From the NCBI RefSeq assembly GCF_001612635.1, contig NZ_BDAV01000018.1:1-64000 (forward strand): a DNA stretch of 64,000 nucleotides, given 5' to 3'. The stretch's first letter is position 1; every line of letters begins with the position of its first letter. Below, piece by piece: positions 19,111 to 27,910 of this stretch. Below the pieces are notes generated by a model that saw only the letters and a list, made by a program, of their open reading frames with translations, was not told the DNA's origin and did not search any database. Made by a program: the position numbers and the translations under genes. Origin of the DNA: Nocardia africana NBRC 100379. GTDB lineage: Bacteria > Actinomycetota > Actinomycetes > Mycobacteriales > Mycobacteriaceae.

Positions 19111-20610
19111 TCAGTGCCGGCCGAACAGCAGGGCCATCAGAGTCGCCATCGTGTCATCGGCCTTCTGGGTGCGGTCGAAGGTCGTCAGGGCGAGCAGCGA
19201 CGGGAAGCGCTGCCGCGCGACGGCGTGGGCGTAGGTGAATTCGCGCAGTCCGTCGGGGCCGTGGATGCGGCCGAAGCCGGAGTCGCCGACACCGCCGAAG
19301 GGCAGTGAGGGAATCTGCGGGAACGTGAAAACCGCGTTGACGCTGACCATTCCGGTGCGCAGCCGGTCGGCCAGTTCCCGCCCGCGCGCCTTCGAGTACA
19401 CCGCCGCGGACAGGCCGTACCGGCTGTCGTTGGCGCGGGCGACCGCGGTATCCATATCGGGTACCTTCGCGACGGTCAGGGTGGGCCCGAAGGTTTCCTC
19501 GGTCACCGCCGGGGCGTCCTCGGGCACGTCGACCAGCACGGTCGGCTGCACCACCTGCCCGACGATGGAGTCGACGCCGCCGGTCAGCGCCCGCCCGCCG
19601 CGCGCGACGGCGTCCTCGATGTGGCGGCGGATCACGTCGAGCTGCTTGGGCATCGTGATGGGGCCGATCTTGGCGCCCGGATCATTGCCCGCGCGTTGCT
19701 GTTTCGCCTTCGTCACCAGGGTCTCGAGGAAGCTGTCGTAGACGCGCTCGTGCACGTAGACCCGTTCGGTGCCGATACAGGACTGGCCGGCATTGGCCAT
19801 TCCGGCCCACAGCGCGGCGTCGGCCGCGGCGTTCAGATCGGCGTCGGCGTCGACCAGCAGCACATCCTTGCCGCCGCATTCGGCGACCAGCGGCGTGAGG
19901 CTCTCGGCGCAGGCGGCCATCACCTTCTTGGCCGTCGCCGTGGAGCCGGTGAAGGCGATCTTGTCCACGCCCGAACGGCACAGCGCCGCACCGGTCGCCC
20001 CCTCGCCCGTAACGAGTTGCAGCACAGGTTGTTCCGGCACGATCTCGGCGAACATGTCGACCAGCCAGCGACCGACGCCGGGAGAGTATTCGCTGGGTTT
20101 GAACACCACGGCATTACCCGCCGCCAGCGCGTAGACGATCGAACCCAGCGGCGTGAACACCGGGTAGTTCCAGGGGCCGATCACGCCGATGACGCCGAGC
20201 GGCTTGTACTCCACCGACGCCGCCTGATTGATCGTGAGCAGCCCCACCCGGGCGCTCCTGCGGCCCAGCACCTTCGGCGCGTTGCGGCCCGCCCACTTCA
20301 GATGGTCGAGACTCAGCGCCACCTCCAGCGCGGCATCGGAGTACGGCTTGCCGGTCTCGTCGTGCATCACCGCGGCCAGCTGCCGCATCCGCCGGGCCAG
20401 CAGTCCCGCGAATCCGGCCAGGCGCCGGGCCCGTTCGGCGTAGCCGAGGGCCGACCACCATGCGTATGCCGTGCGGGCGCGGGCGACCGCCGCCTCGATA
20501 TCGGCCTCGGTGTGGATGGGGTAGGTGCCCACCACGTCGCCGGTGCCGGGATCGCGCACATCGAAGGTGGCATGCGTGTCGATCTCACCGATCTCGTTCA
20601 CGGTCGTCAT
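19111..20610 (-). CDS. NAD(P)-dependent aldehyde dehydrogenase
   Basis: The 499-residue enzyme oxidises an aldehyde to the acid. The cofactor site has GPWNYPVF and FTGSTATAKK, the general base Glu is in AECGGK, and the nucleophile Cys in NAGQSCIG. Its ATG overlaps the stop of the GMC oxidoreductase gene, so the pair is one operon that could take an alcohol to an aldehyde and then to an acid. The natural substrate cannot be told. Confidence 0.92.
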   Translation of the reverse strand: MTTVNEIGEIDTHATFDVRDPGTGDVVGTYPIHTEADIEAAVARARTAYAWWSALGYAERARRLAGFAGLLARRMRQLAAVMHDETGKPYSDAALEVALSLDHLKWAGRNAPKVLGRRSARVGLLTINQAASVEYKPLGVIGVIGPWNYPVFTPLGSIVYALAAGNAVVFKPSEYSPGVGRWLVDMFAEIVPEQPVLQLVTGEGATGAALCRSGVDKIAFTGSTATAKKVMAACAESLTPLVAECGGKDVLLVDADADLNAAADAALWAGMANAGQSCIGTERVYVHERVYDSFLETLVTKAKQQRAGNDPGAKIGPITMPKQLDVIRRHIEDAVARGGRALTGGVDSIVGQVVQPTVLVDVPEDAPAVTEETFGPTLTVAKVPDMDTAVARANDSRYGLSAAVYSKARGRELADRLRTGMVSVNAVFTFPQIPSLPFGGVGDSGFGRIHGPDGLREFTYAHAVARQRFPSLLALTTFDRTQKADDTMATLMALLFGRH

Positions 20611-22238
20611 CGGGTGGCCTCCTTGGTAGCGGTGCCGGTGCTGGACGACGGGGTGCGGCCGCGGATCAGATCGGCCGCCTTCTCACCGATCATGACGGTC
20701 GGTGCGTTGGTGTTGCCGCGGACGATGCGGGGCATGACCGACGCGTCGACCACGCGCAGACCGCTGACGCCGTGCACGCGCAGTTCGGGATCGACCACCG
20801 CCGCCTCACCGTTGCCCATGGCGCAGGTGCCGACCGGGTGGAAGAGGGTCTGGGTCCAGCGTGCGATGTGGGCGCGCCAGCCGTCCTCGTCGATGTCTTC
20901 GGCGTGTTCGGGCAGGTAGGAGCGATCGAGGTGGGCGGCCAGCGGCTGCTGCCGCGCGATCTCGAGCAGTTGCCGGCAGCCCGCGAGCAGGGCGTCCGCA
21001 TCGCGCGGGTCGGAGAAGTAGGCCGGATCGATCTCCGGCTTCCACATCGGGTCGGCCGACCGCAACCGCAGCCGGCCGCGGCTGTGCACGTCGACCAGCG
21101 TCGGCCCGGCGGTGAACATCGGAGCGATGTTCTCGTGAAAACCGTTGTCGTAGAAGGCCGTCGGGGCGACGTGGTACTGGATGTCGGGCCCTTCGAGTCC
21201 CTCGCGGGTGCGTACGAATCCGCCGCCCTCGCCGACATTGGAGGTCAGCGGCCCGCGGCCGAGTGCCTGCCACTGCGCGAGCCGGAACGGGGTCTCGAAA
21301 TCGGCGAGATCGGAGACGCCGCGGGTGCGCCACAGGATCGGGGTGACCGGATGGTCGTGCAGATTCTCGCCGACGCCGGGCAGGTCCACCACCACATCGA
21401 TGCCGAGTTCGCGCAGATGCGCCGCGGGCCCGATGCCGGAGAGCATGAGCAGCTGCGGCGAATTGACCGCACCGCCGGACAGCAGCACCTCGGCCTCGGC
21501 GTGCACGGTGTGCTCGCTGCCGTGGCGGCGATAGGTGACGCCGAGCGCGCGGTTCCCGTCCAGCACCAGCGCGGTGGCGTGCGCCTCGGTCCGCACGGTC
21601 AGATTCGGCCGGTCCAGTGCCGGGCGCAGATAGCCGTCGGCGGTGGACCAGCGGCGGCCGTGGCGATGGGTGACCTGGTAGCGGCCCACGCCCTCCTGCG
21701 TCGCGCCGTTGAAATCGTCGGTGCGCGGTATGCCCGCGGCCACGGCGGCGGCGATCCAGGCATCGGTCAGTTCGTGGGTGAAGCGGCGGTTCTCGACGTG
21801 CAGCGGGCCGTCGGTGCCGTGATACGGCGAACGCAGGCCGGTATTGGTCTCCGACCGCAGGAAATAGGGCAGGACGTCCTCGTAGCTCCAGCCGACCGCG
21901 CCGAAGTCGCGCCGCCAGGCGTCGTAGTCGGCGCGGTTGCCGCGGATGAAGATCATCGCGTTCATCGACGAACAGCCGCCCAGCGCCTTCATCCGCGGCC
22001 AGTACGCGCGCTGACCGCCGAGATGCTTCTGCGGTGTGGTCTCGTAGCGCCAATCCCATTGGGTGCGAATCAGTTTGCCCCACGCCGCGGGTATCTTGAT
22101 CTCGTCGGCCCGGTCGTCGGGACCGGCCTCCAGCAGCAGGACCGAGATCTGAGGATCCTCGGTGAGGCGGTGGGCGAGGACGCAACCCGCGCTCCCCGCT
22201 CCGATGATGATGTAGTCGAACGATTCACGGTCGGGCAC
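20607..22238 (-). CDS. GMC-family FAD-dependent alcohol/choline dehydrogenase-like oxidoreductase
   Basis: The 543-residue flavoprotein has the FAD-binding start FDYIIIGAGSAGCVLAHRL, the first GMC signature (KALGGCSSMNAMIFIRG), the second (GAVNSPQLLMLSGIGP) and the C-terminal active site WTQTLFHPVGTCAMG with catalytic His. It resembles choline dehydrogenase and AlkJ-type alcohol dehydrogenases. GTG at 22238 was chosen because GGAGG lies seven bases before it; an upstream ATG at 22274 would add 12 residues without a ribosome site. The aldehyde dehydrogenase follows directly. Confidence 0.9.
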   Translation of the reverse strand: MPDRESFDYIIIGAGSAGCVLAHRLTEDPQISVLLLEAGPDDRADEIKIPAAWGKLIRTQWDWRYETTPQKHLGGQRAYWPRMKALGGCSSMNAMIFIRGNRADYDAWRRDFGAVGWSYEDVLPYFLRSETNTGLRSPYHGTDGPLHVENRRFTHELTDAWIAAAVAAGIPRTDDFNGATQEGVGRYQVTHRHGRRWSTADGYLRPALDRPNLTVRTEAHATALVLDGNRALGVTYRRHGSEHTVHAEAEVLLSGGAVNSPQLLMLSGIGPAAHLRELGIDVVVDLPGVGENLHDHPVTPILWRTRGVSDLADFETPFRLAQWQALGRGPLTSNVGEGGGFVRTREGLEGPDIQYHVAPTAFYDNGFHENIAPMFTAGPTLVDVHSRGRLRLRSADPMWKPEIDPAYFSDPRDADALLAGCRQLLEIARQQPLAAHLDRSYLPEHAEDIDEDGWRAHIARWTQTLFHPVGTCAMGNGEAAVVDPELRVHGVSGLRVVDASVMPRIVRGNTNAPTVMIGEKAADLIRGRTPSSSTGTATKEATR

Positions 22239-22688
22239 GCGAAGACCTCCAGCACGGTTACCGAACACCGACACGGATCCGGCCGGGCCGACCTGCGGTT
22301 ATAGCGGCAGGGACCGTCCCGGACCCGGTTCCAGAGTCGACCTTACGCTGTGTGGGGCGGCCGGGAGCGGAGTTCGGCGGTCGCGAATCGGGGCCGGCCG
22401 CGGCGGGTCCGGCTGCCGAGCGCACGCAGTGTCGTGTCGCCACCGAATAGCAAGATGCACAGGCGATTACAGAGCTCTTCCGCGCATGTCGACCGGGTCG
22501 TGACCCCGAGACCTGTCCGCCGTGCTGCGGCCGGCTCCTGAGCCGGCCTTCTCGGCGTGCGCGAGGGTGGGCGGGTCCGGACCACGGCACGTAGGATTCG
22601 GCCGGACCCGCGAACCGGCCCGGGTGGCGTCGCCGCCCGGCGCGCATGCGGTCGGGCGGAGATACCGGCGAACGGCAGGAGGGCCGTG
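22239..22688. other. 450-bp divergent intergenic region with one hairpin
   Basis: This gap separates the GMC gene from the beta-propeller gene. No convincing coding sequence was seen. GGCCGGCT at 22529-22536 pairs with AGCCGGCC at 22541-22548 over CCTG, a stable hairpin followed by TTCTC. The rest must hold the two promoters. Confidence 0.5.
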
Positions 22689-23681
22689 ATGGGTGGTTCG
22701 TTCCCCCGGGGTGGCAGGCGACGGATCGCTCGGTGCGGCCGGGGCGGTGCGAACGGGCCCGCCGGTGTCGCGAGTGTGGGCGTTCTCGCCACGGTGTGGA
22801 TCGGTGCTGCGGCCGTGCTTCCGTACGCGCTCGCTCCGGTGCACGCCGAGGCGCCCGGTTGCCCGGCCTCGTCGGTGGAACAACTGCTGCCCGCCACGGC
22901 TCCGCTGCTGGATTTCGCGGAGAACCTCGGCTACGACGCGCAAGGCAACCTCTGGGTATCGCGCGTCTTTCGTAATGTGGTGCAGCGCTACGACTCCGGT
23001 GGGCGGGTGACCGCGGAGGTGCCGGTGGATGCGCCCGGTGCGATCCGGCTCGGGCCCGACGGTGCGCTGTACGTGGTCTTCGGTGACTCGTCGGCCGGAC
23101 TGCTGCCCGGCGCGCATTCCTCCGGCGTCGTCCGGTTCGATCCCGGCGCCGACCGTCCGGTGCCGCAGGTCTACGTGTCCGGTCTCGGCATGGCCAACGG
23201 CGCGACGTTCGACGGCGCGGGCACCCTGTACGTCGCCGATACCGCGCACGGTGTGGTGAAGGTGCGGCCCGGCGGCTCCGTCGACGCCGACTGGACCGCG
23301 CGCGCCGCGGCATCCGGGGTGAACGGCATTGTGCTGCAGGGTGATTCGCTCTACGCGACGCTTTATCAGAGTCTCGACGGCCGCGTCGTCCGCATCCCCG
23401 TCGACGCTCCGCAGGCGCAGACGACCGTCGCCTCGGTGACCGTCGGTGCGCTCCCGCTGACCGCCCTGCCCGACGATCTCACCGTGGGTCCGGACGGCAT
23501 GCTCTACGTCGCGACCACGACCGGCCGCGTGGTCCGCGTCGACCCGAACACCGGCGGGGTCTGCACGGTCGCCGACCTGGGTGTGCCGGCCACCTCGGTC
23601 TCGAAGGTCCCCGCCGACGATCGCGCGCTGCTGGTCACCACGGGCGTGGGGAGTGTGCTTCGTGTGGTCCTCGGCGCGTGA
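22689..23681 (+). CDS. Secreted SMP-30/NHL-type beta-propeller protein
   Basis: The 330-residue protein has a signal peptide (RRRIAR n-region, hydrophobic core about residues 27-45, likely cleavage after PVHA near 50) and a six-bladed propeller of the SMP-30/gluconolactonase/NHL kind, seen in repeated blocks such as NLGYDAQGNLWVSR, IRLGPDGALYVVF, GATFDGAGTLYVAD and LTVGPDGMLYVAT. A lactonase or ligand-binding role outside the cell is possible. AGGAGGG precedes the ATG. Confidence 0.8.
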   Translation: MGGSFPRGGRRRIARCGRGGANGPAGVASVGVLATVWIGAAAVLPYALAPVHAEAPGCPASSVEQLLPATAPLLDFAENLGYDAQGNLWVSRVFRNVVQRYDSGGRVTAEVPVDAPGAIRLGPDGALYVVFGDSSAGLLPGAHSSGVVRFDPGADRPVPQVYVSGLGMANGATFDGAGTLYVADTAHGVVKVRPGGSVDADWTARAAASGVNGIVLQGDSLYATLYQSLDGRVVRIPVDAPQAQTTVASVTVGALPLTALPDDLTVGPDGMLYVATTTGRVVRVDPNTGGVCTVADLGVPATSVSKVPADDRALLVTTGVGSVLRVVLGA

Positions 23682-23765
23682 GGTTCGTCGTGCCGGTGTG
23701 TCTTTGACCGGATGCCGGCCCGCGTGACCGGCGCGAGTCGTCGACGACCGCGGCCGCACCGGTGG

Positions 23766-24326
23766 CTACAGCATCGGGGCGAGGGCACGTAGACCGGCGA
23801 CGAGCTGCTCGGCCGAGGGCGCGGACTTCGGGTCCAGCAGCCACTGGACGAGCAGGCCGTCGAGCAGCGTCCAGAGCAGCACCCCGATCGGGCCGCCATC
23901 GTCCTCGATATCCCTGTCGGGCAACAACATTCGAGTCAGCGCGACCTTCCCCTCGCGCTGTTTGGCCGTGATGTCGGCCTTCACCTCACCGGAATGCAAC
24001 GCCTGCGCGAGACTCTCGATATTGGCCGCCCACAGCGCACGCTGCTCGGTGAAGGTGGCGGTGAGGCGGCCGAGGAAGGTGAGCAGCCGCTGCGCCGGTT
24101 GCGGTTCGCTGCTCTCGGCGAGCACGTCGAGGATCTGCTGTACGGCCTCGGCGGACGATTCGATCATGGCCTGCGTGAGCAGGGCGTCGCGGGTGCCGAA
24201 GTGGTAGTTGATCGCGGCCAGGTTGCTGCCCGAGGCGGCGACGATATCGCGCACCGTGGTCCGGGCATAGCCGCGTTCGGCCAGGCAGTGTTTGGCCGCT
24301 GAGAGCAGATCCTCACGTGTTCCCAC
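23766..24326 (-). CDS. TetR family transcriptional regulator
   Basis: This 186-residue repressor has an N-terminal TetR helix-turn-helix (AERGYARTTVRDIVAASGSNLAAINYHF, residues about 14-41) and a ligand-binding helical domain. GTG at 24326 gives the usual short lead VGTREDLL; the frame runs further upstream but through the operator. It is divergent from the PapA-like acyltransferase, and the palindromes between them suggest that it controls both. Confidence 0.88.
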   Translation of the reverse strand: MGTREDLLSAAKHCLAERGYARTTVRDIVAASGSNLAAINYHFGTRDALLTQAMIESSAEAVQQILDVLAESSEPQPAQRLLTFLGRLTATFTEQRALWAANIESLAQALHSGEVKADITAKQREGKVALTRMLLPDRDIEDDGGPIGVLLWTLLDGLLVQWLLDPKSAPSAEQLVAGLRALAPML

Positions 24327-24358
24327 GTCGGCAGGGTAGCAAGCGCTCGCTGACGTAT

Positions 24359-24393
24359 GTTTCAAACATATGTTTGTGACAATTGTTTGAAAC
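24359..24393. promoter_or_regulatory. TetR operator region (nested palindromes)
   Basis: GTTTCAAACA (24359-24368) and TGTTTGAAAC (24384-24393) form a perfect 10-bp inverted repeat. Inside it CAAACATATGTTTG (24363-24376) is itself a perfect 14-bp palindrome. The block is AT-rich in otherwise GC-rich DNA, 33 bases from the TetR start and 49 from the acyltransferase start, the usual place for a self-controlled divergent operator. Confidence 0.75.
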
Positions 24394-24441
24394 GGATGTA
24401 TGGTTCTCGGTGTGATCTCCGAATCGTCCGAGAGGTGCCAG

Positions 24442-25959
24442 ATGGTCACGCAACGTCCGATATCGCCCTTCGAGTCGGGTTACTTCCAGGAACACGCCAC
24501 CTTCGGTTCCGTGCCGGTCGGCGGGATGGCGCTGTTCATCGGGTCGACCGTGGAAGGAGAATTCGACACCGACCTGCTGCGCACGGTGCTGGCCGAACTG
24601 GCCGCCGAGCATCCGCTGCTCAGCTGTCGCCGAGTCGACGACGCCGGGGTGCCGGTGCTTCGTCATGTCGAGGGCTACCGCCCCGCGGTCACCGAAAGTC
24701 CCGGTGGCGACATCGAATACGTCGATTTCGTCAACCAGCCGCAACCGTGGGACGACGGCTTGTTCTTCGCGCGGGTGTTCCGCGAGGACGACCGGACCCG
24801 CGTCGTGCTCGTCGTCCATCACGGAATCACCGACGGCCGTTCGTCTTTCGCGCTGCTGGACGAGATGTGGCGGCGCTATACCGCGCATCGCCGGGGCGCG
24901 CCGATGCCGGTGCACGCGAATCACGAACTGCCGCAAGCGGTGGACGAGCGCCTCGCCGCGGTCGTCTCCGAGGCGGAGGTCGGCGAATTGCTCGCGGCGA
25001 TGCGCACGATCATCGGTGAGCCGCCCGCGCGCTTGCCGCGCGACGGCACCGCGGGCTCGGGGCGCGGTCTGTTCGTCGCCGAGCGGATCGAGCTGGAACC
25101 GGAGGTGACCGCGGCCTTCGCCGCCGCGGCGCGCTCGGCCGGAATCGGGGTGAACGCCTTGCTGAGCGGGTGTGCGCTGGTCGCGGTCCGGGCCGAACTG
25201 GGCGGCGTCGGCGCACTGCCGATGGTCTGCGGTTATGCCGCCGACATGCGGGCCGCCCTGGATCCGTGGCTGCCCGACGAAACGGTGCTCAACTGCGCCT
25301 CGGGCTGGGGCACGCTACTGGCGGTGGCCGAATCCGCCGATCCGTTCGACCTGGGCAGGGTGGTACATGCCGACGTCCGCGCGGCCCTGGAGCGTCACGA
25401 CCCCGCGCGTCTGGCTTTGGCGGGCAGATATATTCGCGACGAGGCGACTGCCCGGATGCTCGCGGAACAGCCCAGTATCGCGCTGTCGAACATCGGCCGG
25501 GTGCCGGACCACATCGTCCCCGCCGGGGTGCGGCTGGTGCGCGACAGCCTGCTCGCCATGGGGCCCGGGATGCCACCCAAGCTGACCGCGTTCACCCTGG
25601 GCGACCGGTTGACGGTGCAGGTCGAATACGACACCAACGATCACAGCCGTGCCCAGATGGGCCGGGTGCGCCGCAATCTCGCGGAGTTGCTGCACCGTAC
25701 CGCCGGCCGCGGGGGAGCGTTGTCCCCTGATCGCGCGGGAGCATTGTCCGCCGACAGCCCGGCTGCGTCGTCCGCCGGCCGCGCGGCAGTGTCGTCCATC
25801 GATCGCCCGGCAGTGTCGCCCGCCGACCGCGGGGCTGCGTCGTCCGCCGGCGGCTCGGCACCGCTCTCCGCCGACGGCACAGCACCGCCCTCCGGCGACG
25901 ACGCCGAGCGCGCGGACGCCGGCGTCGCCGCGAAATTCACATGGTGGCGGCGTCGATGA
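24442..25959 (+). CDS. PapA-like acyltransferase (condensation-domain fold) with repetitive C-terminal tail
   Basis: The first about 420 residues resemble polyketide-associated acyltransferases of the PapA5 kind: MVTQRPISPFES start, the active-site HHGITDG (HHxxxDG), and LSNIGRVPD late in the fold. Such enzymes move acyl groups from carrier or CoA thioesters onto lipid alcohols. From residue 424 comes a tail of eight octapeptide units unlike the family. The ATG at 24442 has AGAGG upstream; 24400 is a weaker start. The last 23 bases overlap the convergent alcohol dehydrogenase gene. Confidence 0.82.
   Translation: MVTQRPISPFESGYFQEHATFGSVPVGGMALFIGSTVEGEFDTDLLRTVLAELAAEHPLLSCRRVDDAGVPVLRHVEGYRPAVTESPGGDIEYVDFVNQPQPWDDGLFFARVFREDDRTRVVLVVHHGITDGRSSFALLDEMWRRYTAHRRGAPMPVHANHELPQAVDERLAAVVSEAEVGELLAAMRTIIGEPPARLPRDGTAGSGRGLFVAERIELEPEVTAAFAAAARSAGIGVNALLSGCALVAVRAELGGVGALPMVCGYAADMRAALDPWLPDETVLNCASGWGTLLAVAESADPFDLGRVVHADVRAALERHDPARLALAGRYIRDEATARMLAEQPSIALSNIGRVPDHIVPAGVRLVRDSLLAMGPGMPPKLTAFTLGDRLTVQVEYDTNDHSRAQMGRVRRNLAELLHRTAGRGGALSPDRAGALSADSPAASSAGRAAVSSIDRPAVSPADRGAASSAGGSAPLSADGTAPPSGDDAERADAGVAAKFTWWRRR
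25714..25905 (+). repeat. 24-bp coding minisatellite (eight units)
   Basis: Eight imperfect 24-bp units run without gaps inside the acyltransferase gene, with a consensus near GCAGTGTCGTCCGCCGACCG and ends GCG or CCG. Translated they give units such as PAASSAGR, AAVSSIDR, PAVSPADR and GAASSAGG (x-A-x-x-S-x-D/G-R). They make a flexible Ala/Ser/Pro-rich tail. Confidence 0.8.
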
Positions 25960-26989
25960 CGAACCGGTACCGCACATCGCTGGCGACCACGCGCTCGTAG
26001 GCCTCGTCGATGCGGTCGGCGGAGATGACCTCGATTTCCGCGCCGATCCCGTGTTCGGCGCAGAAGTTCAGCATCTCCTGGGTTTGCGGGATGCCGCCGA
26101 TGTTCGAGCCGGCCAGCGACCGGCGGTTGCCGGTGAGAGTGAAGGGGCGCACCGCGAGGGGCTGGTCGGGCAGGCCGAGGATCACCATGGTGCCGTCGAG
26201 GTTCAGCAGGCGCATATAGGTGTCGATCGGCAGATCGGCGGAGACGGTGTTGAGGATCAGGTCGAACCGGTTGCGCAGGTCGCGGAAGATCTGGCGGTCG
26301 GTGGTGGCGTAGTAGTGGTGCGCGCCGAAACGCCGGCCGTCGTCCTCTTTGCTCAGCGAATGGCTCAGTACCGTCACCTCGGCGCCCATCGCGGCGGCGA
26401 TCTTCACTCCGACATGGCCCAGCCCACCCATGCCGATGATCGCCACCTGCTTGCCCGGGCCCGCGTTCCAGTGCCGCAGCGGTGAGTACAGCGTGATGCC
26501 CGCGCACAGCAGCGGCGCGGCCTCGTCGAGCCCGATGCCCTCCGGAATGCCGACCACGAAGCCCTCGGTCACCACCACCTGGGTCGAATAGCCACCCAGG
26601 GTGTAGCCGCCGGCCTGGATCTCCTCCGGGACGGTGCCGTTGTAGGTCATCGTGGCGCCACGCACGCAGTACTGCTGCTCACCGGCCAGGCACGGCTCGC
26701 ACTGCCCACACGAATCGACCATGCAGCCCACGCCGACCCGGTCGCCGACCGCGAACTTGGTCACCTCCGGGCCGACCGCGGCGACCAGGCCGGCGATCTC
26801 GTGGCCCGGGACGCAGGGGTACCTGGTGCCGTGCCACTCGTTGCGGGCGGTGTGGATGTCGGAGTGGCAGATGCCGGCGTACTTGATGTCGATCAGCACG
26901 TCGTGCGGGCCGAGTGCGCGGCGTTCGATGGTGGTCTTGGCGAACCCGCCGTCGGGCGCGGAAACGGAATACGCGGCAGCTGTGGTCAT
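25937..26989 (-). CDS. Zinc-dependent alcohol dehydrogenase (AdhC/cinnamyl alcohol dehydrogenase type)
   Basis: The 350-residue enzyme interconverts primary alcohols and aldehydes with NADP(H). Catalytic zinc ligands are in GICHSDIH and PGHEIAG; the structural zinc has four Cys in CGQCEPCLAGEQQYC. The cofactor fold is IIGMGGLGHVGVKIA followed by SHSLSK, which favours NADP. It resembles mycobacterial AdhC (Rv3045) and YahK. Its 3' end overlaps the convergent acyltransferase gene by 23 bases. Confidence 0.92.
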   Translation of the reverse strand: MTTAAAYSVSAPDGGFAKTTIERRALGPHDVLIDIKYAGICHSDIHTARNEWHGTRYPCVPGHEIAGLVAAVGPEVTKFAVGDRVGVGCMVDSCGQCEPCLAGEQQYCVRGATMTYNGTVPEEIQAGGYTLGGYSTQVVVTEGFVVGIPEGIGLDEAAPLLCAGITLYSPLRHWNAGPGKQVAIIGMGGLGHVGVKIAAAMGAEVTVLSHSLSKEDDGRRFGAHHYYATTDRQIFRDLRNRFDLILNTVSADLPIDTYMRLLNLDGTMVILGLPDQPLAVRPFTLTGNRRSLAGSNIGGIPQTQEMLNFCAEHGIGAEIEVISADRIDEAYERVVASDVRYRFVIDAATM

Positions 26990-27096
26990 GCGTTCATGCC
27001 TACCCCCGCATGGTTACCTATGCAAACCACACAGCCCCGGCGACCCGCCGGTCGGATGTGCTCGGTGGGCTCGGGCCGATATCGGATGCTGATCCG

Positions 27097-27828
27097 GTGG
27101 CGATCGTGCTGGCGTTGATATCGATGTGTTCGACGCTGGCAGGCGGGTTGGTGGCCGCGCGCATCGGGGAGCGCAAGCGGCTGATCCTCGGCCTGGCCGC
27201 CGGAATCATGCTCGGTGTGGTCGCCTTCGACCTGATTCCCGATGCCCTGGGCGAATCCGATCGGGTCGTCTCGGGTGTGCCCGGTGTACTCGTGGCGGCC
27301 GTGATCGGCTTCTTCACCATTCACATCATCGAACGCGAGATGGCGATCCACGTCGGGCACGAACAGGACTTCGGCCGCCACACCCACGACTTCCCCTCGG
27401 TCGGACTGGTCGCCACCGGCGGATTGATCTTCCACAGCATGCTCGACGGTTTGAGCATCGGCGTCGGGTTCCAGACCGGAACGGCGCTGGGCATCTCGGT
27501 CGCGATCGCGGTGATCTCGCACGACTTCGCCGACGGATTCAACGCCTTCACCATTCCCACGCTGTACGGCAATGCGCGGCGGCGGGCGCTGACCCTGCTG
27601 GGCTTGGACGCGCTGGCACCGGTGGCGGGCGCGATCATCGGCACGGTGATCCGGGTGCCGCCCGACGTCGCGGGCCTGTATCTGGGATATTTCGCCGGAT
27701 TCCTGCTGTATCTGGCGACGAGTGACATTCTGCCGGAAGCACATTCGGGCCGGCCGTCGCGCACCGTGCTGTTCTGCACGATCGCGGGCGCCGCGCTGAT
27801 GTTCGCGGTGGCGGCATTGCAGGACTGA
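27097..27828 (+). CDS. ZIP family metal transporter
   Basis: This 243-residue membrane protein has seven to eight hydrophobic segments and the two ZIP metal-path motifs HSMLDGLSIG and HDFADGFNAF, with a His-rich loop between (HVGHEQDFGRHTHD). It should move a divalent metal such as zinc or iron into the cytoplasm. The start is uncertain: GTG 27097 fits the first membrane helix; an ATG at 27010 would add 29 polar residues. No metal-regulator site was seen. Confidence 0.82.
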   Translation: MAIVLALISMCSTLAGGLVAARIGERKRLILGLAAGIMLGVVAFDLIPDALGESDRVVSGVPGVLVAAVIGFFTIHIIEREMAIHVGHEQDFGRHTHDFPSVGLVATGGLIFHSMLDGLSIGVGFQTGTALGISVAIAVISHDFADGFNAFTIPTLYGNARRRALTLLGLDALAPVAGAIIGTVIRVPPDVAGLYLGYFAGFLLYLATSDILPEAHSGRPSRTVLFCTIAGAALMFAVAALQD

Positions 27829-27910
27829 TACCGGGCGCCGCGCCGATTTGATACACATAAAAGCACAAACTCCGCCAGCCCACCCCGGGCATGCAGAATC
27901 GGGAGCGGCG

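Noticed and set aside
22350..22541. Possible small plus-strand gene in the GMC/propeller gap
   Set aside because: Arg/Ser-rich composition, no ribosome site and no family features.
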